Of a DNA stretch of 64,000 nt, positions 50,201-62,200 are shown one piece after another. The translations under genes and the position numbers were made by a program. The notes below the pieces were generated by a model that worked only from the letters and a program-made list of their open reading frames with translations, did not search any database and was not told where the DNA came from. Each line of letters starts with the position of its first letter. The first letter of the stretch is position 1. Source of the stretch: Sinohyriopsis cumingii (Eukaryota; Mollusca; Bivalvia; Unionida; Unionidae); NCBI GenBank assembly GCA_028554795.2, contig CM068827.1, positions 70,467,809 to 70,531,808 of the forward strand. Direction: 5' to 3'.

Positions 50201-53200
50201 TGTGTGGGACCTAGCATCAGATGCACCCATAGGGTGCAGACTCATGGAAGATACATGAATGGAAAGACCTCTCTGTATAAAGTTGGCCTCTCTTTGACAA
50301 TGAGACAGCAAAGTCACTAAGCCAGCCTGGGATGTGTTGGACTTGTATCTTTATATAATACTTGGCACACCAAAATTACTCTCATACCATAATGCAGAGA
50401 TCCAGTGAATCTGTCTCCCCCCCCTCCCCTGTGCTTGACAAGAACGTTTACTTGTCTGATATTATGATAACTGTATTCATCTTGATGCAATCCACCCATG
50501 TGTGGCAGGCACTGAGAATGCCTTTTGTTTCCAAGAAACTGACGTGAAGAGCATTCTCTTGAAGCATCCACTTGCCACTGAAGATACAAGATCCAACCTC
50601 ACATTGATTATCCAACCTAATCTGCAAAAGAGGTAGAGAAGGCTGCTCATATCATGAACCAAAAACTGACCTTATGACATGATTTTGCATTAATTTATCC
50701 TGGTATGAAAGTGTCACAGTGGAGGAGGTCGTCTTGAAGTGGGTTATAGCACAGAAAAAAGTTTAAGTTTAAGGCAAAATGAAAAAGAATGGAATTAGCC
50801 TAAGCAAAGGTATTTGTGTGATACTGTGTGAGTAGGTCTATAGAAATATACATCAGACAGAAAAACTGTGCTGTCTCCATCTTGAACTTTGAGGCAGTAA
50901 TAGACTGGTTCAGTCTGCTCAAGCTACGACAGATCTCAATTTTCCACTGGTTTTTCTAACCAGAAAAAGTTTGGAACAGAAACCCAGAAGTACAGTTTTT
51001 CAGACTACCTTAACAGTCTCCTTTGTGAGCAAAAGCCCAATCTTCTTCAGTAAAACATTCATCTTCAATGAAAGTGGATGGGGTTGGATGAACAAGATTT
51101 GGTACCCCTCCAAAAACAACTTGGATGGCCCAATCTTTTGCTGGAAATAGGTGGATCCATTCCTGATGGAATAAAAGGAATCTGGCACTCACAAGAGGGT
51201 CATCAGTGGGCAGGAGGGATGGTTAGTTATTGACAAATGGTGGAAGGCATGGGGAAGGAGAAACAATTTCTCCTCCTCTTGGGGCATATGGCCACTAATA
51301 TCTTGCCTTGCTAAGAATAGTTTGCCATTGTTGCTGAGATTCACCCGTGTGGTCTTTTTGTTGATGAACATCTCTTCTCTGGTATATCCACTTTCTCACC
51401 TCCTCAATTCAACCCTAAACAAAGAGGAAGTAATTGAAGGGGAGTGCAGGGTTGCCAAATGGTGGTGTTTAAGAGAAGAAGATTGCAGGAGTGCATCTCT
51501 TCTACAAAATCAAGGTTACAAGAGGCCATTAGGGCATTTGCCATTATGTGGCGAGCAACCCTATTGAGTACCTTGGCAGGGCATAAGATCACAAGAAATG
51601 CCAAAATGAAGAGGGATAAGTTGACACAACACTCATGACCAAACTTAAATATGGAATTATGTTGTTGTTGTGGGTTTTAACGCCATTTTTCAGCACACGA
51701 TAGGCTATGCATGGTGGCCAGTATTAACAGTGGAGGAAGAACCCAGGAAAACCCTGTGAAGAACCACCAACCCACGAGAAGTAACTGGCAAGCTTTCTCA
51801 TATACCCACATTGGCCAAATCCTAGACTCGAACCCACACAGACAGAGGTGAGATGGTAGTGATCCGTAACAGAGAGCACTTTAGACCACTCAGCCGCTTG
51901 AGGCCCCAATATGGAATTAAACATATTTCTGTCCTCCTTTTATAAGAGAGGAGTAGCCACATTGATGGCAGTAATATCCTTGCCTAGGCTAGGTATATTC
52001 AAATGACAAACATCAGTATGTGATTTTGTACCAGTGTGGTCATAAAGTTGCAGGCAAATGACTCACCAAAAAAGCATGCCCCTGAATTACTGGGACTGCA
52101 AATTTTATAAGGGATGCTGAGTAATTTCTGCAATTTTTGACATGTTTATCATCTTCATCAATGTCCAATGGATCCTTGACATTGTATGCAGTATTAGGTA
52201 CCAGTGGTGGAGTGAATTCCAAACAATGCAAAGTTTTCAAGTGCTACCTTAAAACTGAATTATTGTCCTTTCCATGGTTAAATTAGAATGTTCAGGAAGT
52301 CCATATTGCCTCCTTTGTCAGCTCAGGAGTTGTCCATCTGTGTGCTCTGCATCCAGAGTTATAACATTCCATATGGCAGTGATGATGCTGAAACATCACC
52401 ATTCATTACTAAGGTTTTACCTCTTGGATATGCAAGAAGGAACACGCCAGTCCTCTCCAGAATCGTGCATTGTCCAGCTGGGGAATGCCAGTCTAGTGCA
52501 GTTAGTTGGGCTGGGCTCATAAAGCAGATTGGTTTGGGCTCATAAAGCAAAAGTTTAAACTCTTAAACATCCGGAATATATATGGTCATTCAGTGAAAAC
52601 AAGTGGAGAGAATCTATACGAGCTACTTCCCTTACTGGACTGAATTTGGATGAAACAGAGAGCAATTTTATTGGATAAGGTATTCAGTGGAGAAAGTCAA
52701 ACTATTCTTTGCAACTTAGAGTAGACAACTGACTCACCAACTGACTTGAGACAGATACAAAACAAAAACCACAGCTTATCTGCTCACTGAATCAACTCAC
52801 CTTAACTGGTTACAATACCTAATATCAGATACATTTACACTAACAGGAAAAGTTACAAAGTCTGTTAAGATTCTGAAAGGATTTACTGAGTGAAGTGCTG
52901 ATAGATTTGGAAAGGCATTTGCTGTATCCATACCTCCACACCAACACAAGTACATATTCATTCACGAGCTCTCATGTTAGAAGGCAGTTTGGTGCATAAT
53001 TTGATCCATAGTTGTCTACCACCACTGGTGGATTATAACAAGGGAGAGCATTACAATTTTCATGCTTACTTTGAACCTGGAATGTGAAATAAGTCAGAAG
53101 CATAAAACCATGAAGCCTGACTATCACATTTGGTGATCTGAAAGCTTATGATTAGGTGAAATAATTTTTTACACATATCTGCACTGGTGTTACTGACCAA

Positions 53201-56200
53201 AATATCAACAAGATTACCATAAAAAACTGAATGTACATGACTTGTCACCTGTAGAAAAACAGATACCTAAGCTGTAAACACTGTTATTTCTCAAAGCATC
53301 AGCTGGTAATTTGGCAGGTCCTGTAAATATGGCCACTGTGATTGGTGAGACAAGAGTGCATGTTCGAATGAAGGCCATCTTATTGAATTGGGTCATTTCC
53401 TCGTAAAGAAGCCAGTCTGAGGCCAAGTCTGTCACAAATTTCTTAAATTCTTTAATCCTGCCACCAGAAGGATCTGGGTTTAGAACTGATGACATGTGGA
53501 TCTTCACTTTCTCTGCATTCCTGAAGAAAAATAAAGATATTAGTTATTATTTCATTCAGTCATTTCTAGACTCTGGACAGGAAAATATTTAGACTATTAG
53601 TTCTATGGAATTAGTCTTTCCAAATGACCTTGACATACACTGGAGAAAATCTTGATGATATTCCTATTTACACGTCTCTAAAATCACAGTAACTGATGTA
53701 ACATAATTGTGCACAGTAAAGTGTTGGAAATATATCTAAATGAATGCACTGGAAGAAAACAGACAGATTTTGTTTATTTCTGTCAATGCCATGGCATGCC
53801 TAGCAAAGGTTGTATGTTTGTATGTAGTATTTGTATATGATCAGCATGTATTCAAATACTGGACAATGGAAGTATAATAGCATACATACATGTCAGGTAA
53901 AAGTATTCATTCAGTTATATCAGCAGCATATGCAAGTAAAAAAGATTAACTTTCCAAATCTGCATGAAATCTTCTGTGCTGTATCTTGACAACAGTACCA
54001 CAATAGTTTTGTGTCCTTTACCTACCAGTGACCTTGATCTGAGCTAGGGGCTTGAATACTGCATGATAAGGTGTGGGCCTGGATACAATATCAACATAAT
54101 GTTGGGGTTAAGAAGTGACTGCCTGGATACAAAAACAGGCCATCTCAACATAGTATGACTGGCTCAAGTTTTTAAAAATTATCTTCTGTAGTTCAAACGT
54201 TATTCTCCAGGCAAGGATAAGAATCACAGAATTACATTATCCCTTTCTGTGATCTTGACTTTGAGACAGGGGTCTGGCTATGGTACACAGGGGTCTGGCT
54301 AATAAGCAAATGTTAATAAGTAGACCTCATGGGCCAAAGGCAAGTTCATGTTCTGTTGACCTTTCAAGTCACCAAACAGCATAAAACAAGGTCATGTTCT
54401 GTTCACTTTTCAAGTCACCAATCACATTTATAGCTTCAATATTTCTGAAAGTGAAAAATATAATTTTGAAATGTACTTTCTTTACAGACAAAAGAAGCCA
54501 TAATAAAATATAATTCTACAGCATAGTGGCATATCCCTGCACCTTTCTCAGTTGAGTTCCACCCCCTCCCTATAAGGGTCCACCTATACTCCCGACACTC
54601 CAGCCCAGGGAATGGATAAAAATTGTTAAACTACTGTGCACACCTAGAGAGTATCCTAAATCATATTCCATGGTTTCAAGTCTCTATCTTGAATGGTGGG
54701 GATGAGTTAGTTGACATAATTTATAAAAATGCTCGCCCAACTCCACTGGTAGTTTCAAATAATTTTCTTTATAAAAAAAAAAAGAAACAGCAAGGAAGAA
54801 GATGCTGAAGCATCTGAGACCAAAATTCAAGATGAAGTTCACAAGATTTCAAATAACAGTATTAAAAAATTTCAGTGAATACCATACAATCAAATATGAA
54901 TAATACTTAAGCAAATTAGAAATTTTCAAATTCAATATAATCAGCAAATTAATCACATATGGTACAGTGGGTTATTTTAGCTGTGTTGCCTTTTATGTAC
55001 ATACAAGATGCTTTATGGTGTTTTTGAATTAAAGATTTGCAACAGCTCAGTACTATATATAATGTTATATTACATATTTTAACTTAAACAGAATTATAAC
55101 AAATTAGCTTCCTTGCTAAACATGTAAAAATTTCATGAAAATTATATGATTTTAATATGCACATTCAGCTCAGGTGCTGACCTTGTGACAAGTGCTTTCT
55201 TTTGTCTGTCCACTCGGACCAGGTTAGGGTACATTCCAGCACACAAAGCAGCTTTGACCACAGCCCAGTTCTCTGAGTTGGTGTTCAAGTCTCGGATGTC
55301 CCCTCCTCCTCGTGCACGAACAAACCCTGAGGCTCTCAGCTGACCAAGAAGTTGAGCCCTGCAGAGACAAAATAAAATTCACTCACTAAGTATTCCTCAC
55401 CATGTTAAAGATTTCTGTGTTGGGTACTGAAATTCTCAACGTTTTAATATTACATGTATAATTAAATGTTGGTTCTTCTTGACCTTTACAGAAAACCCCA
55501 CACAGTATTCTGGTAACATAATTACTTGTTATATCAACTGAGAAAATGTTCAGCATTATTTGCCAAAAACTAAATTTCTAATTACCTGTGTGTAACTCAT
55601 TTTTACAAACCACCCAAGTTCAAATGCTGCTAATTCTTTATCTTCAACAACAATGTCTAGGCGTACAAATTAGACATTTTATGTTTCACAAAAGTTTTCA
55701 TCCACAGAATGAATGAGAGTGCTAAAAGAATGAATGGTCTCGAATTGCAGTTATGTCTGGTGCCAACAGATGAACCTTTACCTGTAAACACTTAAGGATC
55801 ACCATGGGGAAATTATAGTATGTGACCTAGGGGTTGGGAACCACTGCTTTATACCCTGTACATGGCAGACATTGCAGTTATCAAGCAACAAATGGCTGAT
55901 TTGCCAGAGAGTGCAGAAAGATTGGCATAATCTTTGCCAAGCCTCAATGAGTCAGGCTGCCAATTATGTTTCAGTGCTATGGTAATTTTAGGGTTTAAGT
56001 GGCCCTTATTAAGCCCCAGTATGATAGTGAACACATGAATCTCTCTCATATCACAATGTGTGGTGCCTGTAGATGAAGTCTATCCAGTGGACATCATACC
56101 CAACAATGTATGATGAGAAAGAATACATGATAAGCACATTTATCTTGCAGATCTCTGGAATGGATTCTTACCCGGAAACAAAACTTTTCAACCAGGATGG

Positions 56201-59200
56201 ACATCAAAATGTGGTGAAAGGAGATAATCCTATGGGAATTTCCTTCCCAAGGCATAAAAGTATGATCATTTCTGATCTAGGATGCAGATCAGACTCTCTG
56301 CAGTGGATAACTGTACCTTTCCCTTGTAAGCTGTAAACATTTTCTTTCAATCTGCAGTAGGCTGTCAGCCTGCAATCTGTAACTGGAATTTCATGGTATT
56401 AAGCCACTTTTTAGTAAGTGCTTTTTGAGGTTATACCTACTCCTACCTGTGATAAGCTATTCAGATGACACTTCAATGGTCACTCATTCTAAATAGTGGT
56501 TGCCACTCTGGTAGCTAATGGCAAAACCAAGGACCACCTTATCCACATTATATCTTGCCAAAACCAGGACTATCGTTTCAACAGGAAATGGCAGAGAACA
56601 AAATTACAGCAATAACTGACCTAAAAAAAAATATAATGTAGTAATCAATTAATTTTAAAAACAGTGATCAATACATGACCAAACTGATCAGTTAAACAAT
56701 GTCATTGCTTGTATAAACAAACTGTACAAGTCATACACTCACCTCATGCCTACGATCATCTCCATACAGGCAGATGAAAGGAAGTTTCTATCGCAAAAAG
56801 ATCTTTCCCAGCCATCTGTCCTTGCTTTCTGCCAGGCCTGAAAGTTTACATTGTTTATTTGAAACACAACTCTGAACTTTATCATGACATCATCAAAATT
56901 AAGTTTTTTAGCTAATTTCATATCCTTTATTTTGACAGTGTAATATTACATCATGATATTACAAATGAATTTAAGGCATAAAGATCTGGGTCACATCCAT
57001 GTATAAGAATTTATTTCAAAAAGTCTCGCTAATGCATCATTTTGCAGTTTATTAAATGAAATTTTTAATTTTCAACATGTATTAAATGGAATCTGGATTT
57101 GTATTTTTGCAGCATCTAGATCAAAAACGAATTTGCATGCCAAAAGATGAAATTTGGTTTCTGTGTGTACAGGGTTTGGTATTTTATCTAAAGATGACAA
57201 CAATAGCAGGAATTTGATGAAATAGAGGATAGTTAGGTAGTATACTGAAAAACCAATTTTGTTTGTCCAAGAATCAAGGGAGAAAACAATCTATCCTTTA
57301 TAAAAACTGAAATCAAAAGACAAAAAGTGGTCTATTAAACGATTTAAATTTCCTTATATTTTTTTGCTTTTGCTTTCATAGAATAAAATCATTCAAGTTT
57401 GAAGTGTATAAATAATAGCAATGCTCAGCAAAAACTCACCAAAAAGTCTTTGGGAGTGAAAACTAAGGTACTGAAATGAATTTTAATATTTAAAATTCTA
57501 GAAAAGAAAGACTATACAATGAATGACATGAACATGGCAGGACTCATGACTGTCCTTCCCCACCTTAAATCACCTGCGCTTTTTACATTTCACAGCCATG
57601 ATATCGCAGACTATCTTAAAATATAATGAACAAACAATATGGTGTAAATATAAGGTAAGATAATGGCTACTGAATATCAAATTATGAACTCGGAATCTTT
57701 TCAAGTCTATAGAAGAGCCAGATTCCAGAGGTAGCATAAGTAATTCGTAAAACTAACGTGATTGGGTAATGTATTTGACAGAAATAAGGGCAATTTAAAG
57801 CATCTAAGGTACTCCCACAAATTTGGTCTGGTTCCCTAACCAACTCTACTAAATCTAACATGATCAAACACTGATAAATCAGTATCCGAATTTGACCATA
57901 ATGATTACACTTTTGTAATTTTTTTCAATTATCCCTCAAGCCTGTAATTTAAGGTCAGTTCAGTAAGACATATGGAAAATTGTATTAAAAAATGTTGATG
58001 CATCTTACCTGAAAAGCTCTCAGAAGACACATATGATCACTAAAGGTCCCTGCAGAGAATTTCTTCTTGACAACAGTTGCTTCTCTTTTCTGGTAGGGTT
58101 GAGCTGGCAGGATGACTACAAATTAGTAATTGAGCAATCAATGAAACTGATTTCTAAGAAAAAGTGATGGATTTTTAAAAAAAATTGACAAGCATTAAAG
58201 TTAAAGTACAGAAAAGGAACCTGAAACTGAGGGATAGTAGTGTCATATTTCAGCATAAAAGAACAAAAATAGGAAATTAATCTGGTGAAACAACATTTCA
58301 AATGGTTCTCGTTAGTTAAAGATGAAAAGTGAGTGACACTAATTAACAACAATAAAAATTTAACCAAAGTAAATGAGATCCATGATCACAATCAAAATTA
58401 TAAAAGATTAGAGATGCAGTGGTGAACTGAATGGCCTTTTAGTGAAAGAGCAGTGTACTATGATTTCACCAACAACTAAAAAAGAATCTTACATGGGTCC
58501 CTATAGGCCAAGGCACACACAATTGTCAGCACTGGATCCAGACATTTCAGCACAATTGCATTCAGCACCATCTTTCCTAGCCTTGGTTCTACTGGCAGGT
58601 CAGCAAGGTGATGACCCAATTCTGTTAAGTCCTCAAAGGAGTCTAAAGCATCCATTTGCTTCAATGACAAAAAAGTATGCATTTGTTTCTTGATGAAACT
58701 ATGAACTTCAATTAAAAGTTAACAAATAGAAACTGTATAGTACCAAGTCTATGTTGAACAAGATGATGAGAATTTGTGTGCATAATGTCATGCAACTATC
58801 TCTCTATTCTTCAAATTTGACAAACTAGAATTTACTAATTGCTTAGCAGTTAACAGTCTGAATATAACTATTTCCAAAGGTAATGTATATTTAATATACA
58901 TAGCTTCTTTCTCACAATCAAACTCAACCAAGATCTTGATGATATAAACCAATTTACCAAATGTTATCAAAGCTGAATGAAAAATATAGTCTCAGCCAAT
59001 TAGATGCAAAATTATCTCATTAATATGTGTAGATCTCATTTATTATAGAACCTAAGAAAAAGATGATATAGGTTAATTTAATGAGTTAGAGCAAATCCAA
59101 TGGAGTCTGTTTATAGAGCGTTAACAAATTCAGCCAAAACAAATACAAGAATATCTCGTATGTAAATTCATCTAACATCATGATGATATATTAACTATTT

Positions 59201-62200
59201 ATCAAGTCTGATAAAAAATCCAGTGGAAATTCCATCTGCAGACAGGTAACAAATTCAGCCAAAACAAATACCATATTTGCCAGCCGATACCGTTTGACCA
59301 GAAAATCTCAGCTTCATCTTTTACTCTGAATTTCTTTTATATATATTATTTCATTAAAATCTCCTTATCAAATGTCCTGTAATTTTTTGGGGTAAATAAA
59401 ATTCTTCAAACTTATGTAAAAATAATAATCATTTTGGGGAAGAGATCATGTATGAAAAAATATAGGACCCCACAGTGAGAAGAATTTAAAATATTTACAC
59501 AATCATCAGTATTAAATTCACTTACATAAGATGTAATTGCACTAAAGCAGCATTCACTAGTAATACAGCTGTTTAAATTTGATTACATATATGTGAATTA
59601 GAACAGTCAAGTTAGAAAATGAATAACCATGATAAAAAAGATTGATATTCCATCGCATTTTGTTCTTGCACCTTGTGATCAAATAAAATATGCTCAGATG
59701 TGTGTGTGTGAGAGATAGAGGTTTCAGGATGATTGTAATTTTATTGTTTAGTTACCTGACAACTGTGATCTTGTTCATGTCCTACAACAATCCTATATTC
59801 CATTATCAATTAATACCAATGAGTAAACAAGTCCTTCTTGTTTTAGTTATGGTACCCACTGTCAAACCATATGGCTTTGCAGCATCATTACATGCTAATT
59901 ATATATGCCACAGCCATGGTCAAGTCACATCCAGATAATATCTGTTTGTATAAAAAGGTCATCTAATTTTAATTTTCATTTTTCTGTTTTAAAGTCATGA
60001 CTTTATGCTGCTGTAGCATTAAGGAAAAGAAATTCTCAAAAAATGTTTTCTTCAAGCACATCCTATGATGTACAAATGAGGCCTATGAATTTTGAATTCC
60101 ATTTTTATGTATCCAGACAATTTTCATGCATGCATTATACAGTGAAACCTTATCTTAATGGATATATCCAATCAAATGAACACAGAAATTTAAGAACCCT
60201 ATTCATCATTTCCTTTTAACTACTATACATGGGACATTCGATCATAAAGAAAAATATTACATTCCCCCAAGTGTCCTTCACACACAGGTTGTGCTAGGTA
60301 CTTACGTAAAGGAGCTGCACTGCATTCCTGATAATTAGGAATGGTGGAGCCTCAGGTGCTTTACTTAAGAAGTCAGCTATCTGTTGGTTAGATGGAGACA
60401 GAAGCTTGGTATGCAGGCACAACTCCTTAAAGGGAAAACAGAAAATAGTAAATGCAGAGCAGAGTTGATTTTTAATAGTACTTTCAGCACTTTATTGGCT
60501 TTATCATGGTTAGGAAATGTTAGCTAAATGACACTCACAAGAAGACACTGGGGCAGCTGATCCAGCCTCGACTGGATGGGTATAGAACTTCTGATCCTTG
60601 AATTACTTACCTGGCTAAATATGTTTGCAAGGATGTCACTCTTGTTTTCTTCCTGATTTTATAACTGGTAGATTCAAAGGAAATAATTCTCATGATTTAT
60701 CATCCTGTCAAAAAAACTATGGCAGAAAACTATTCCTAAAATGATGTATTTATAATTCAAAATATTAAAATAACACCAGTGGTATTCTGACTTATAATTC
60801 AAATGTAGCCTGTAGACAGTTGCAAGGTCAAAGAATTCCATCTTATTAATTTCAATCCTACATTGCAATTTAAACTCCTTTCATCATGAAGTGAATTCAA
60901 GATCAACTCAATTTTTTAAAACATGTTTTGCATTGTCTATCTCATTCATTATGAACTGATGTGAAATAAAAGCCCGATGGTGAACAATGGAAAGCCCGAT
61001 GGTGAATAATGGAAAACAATGTGACTGTTTTGTCTCACTTTTAAAAGTTAATTTGCATTAACTGTACAAGTTGTAACTACTACATCAAAGTGGTACTGGT
61101 GGCAAAGGTGGAATTGTGAGGTACCATAACAATTGACATTATTTTAAAATAAAATTCAGTTCTTATAAGCATGACAGTTTCATATACCTAGAAGTAAAAT
61201 TTTAAACTCTAGATATTTGCATTATATAAAGATACTGTAAATTAAAATATTTTTTTATGTTTTCATCCAGAAATGTATTCATGGTATGAAGTGTTTATCA
61301 TTTCATTACATTATGCATTACACAATACTTTCATCAACATTTATTTGGACCATAATAATCTGAAAATATAAAATATTATTCATTACAAATATGAAGTGTC
61401 CATTGGTGCTGTTTATCCTTGGGAATTTACCAGTAAGTATACTGCTTCCATTTTTGTGCAAGTCTAAACATCATGTAACTAGATCAAAATAATAACAGCT
61501 TCATCTTGGCCTGGCATGAACTGTATGGTTAAAGAAAGAGAGTAACATACTTGCAGTGGAACCCTCAGAATCTCTGGTGTGGCATAGTCCTGCATACTAT
61601 GATATCGTACTCGACTGAACAAATGATAGCACAGTCCAGGTCGACAGCGCCCAGCTCTGACAGAATATGAAAGTAAAAAACAAAATGATTCAAGTTAATT
61701 TCCAACCCATTCAGAATGTGCAAAGCATCATATGAACTCCTCATAATCTAGATACTTACTAATCAGACACTTTTAACAAATCTGAATGTAATTATATATT
61801 AGTATTAGGTTATCTTAAAAACTGCATGGTTGATGACATTTATCAAACTGTTACAATCAGACTAAAAGATGATTCATCCTATTAAGCCAGACCATAACCT
61901 GACTGATTTGTTGTAGAGACCCTTGTGTGTGTGATATGCAATTTCTGGACATTTAAATTCTAGTCTCTGTTATCAAATTAATGTTTACTTTTCTATCAGT
62001 AATTCAATGTACTGAGTGTCAACATCTGCCAATTACAAGAGTTACTGTACATAGAGGGGCCACATGTAGATGAGTGATAAAAAGTGTCTGTCTTCACTGA
62101 TCACTGCCACCTCATCTCACACCCTTAAAATGAGTTGGTTAAAAATCCATCACTTAAAAAGACTTAATTACAAAAGGGTTGATTTATATTATGACAAAAA

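Noticed and set aside
55828..55846. hAT-like terminal sequence aggggttgggaaccactg
   Set aside because: No inverted partner within a reasonable distance, so an element cannot be supported.
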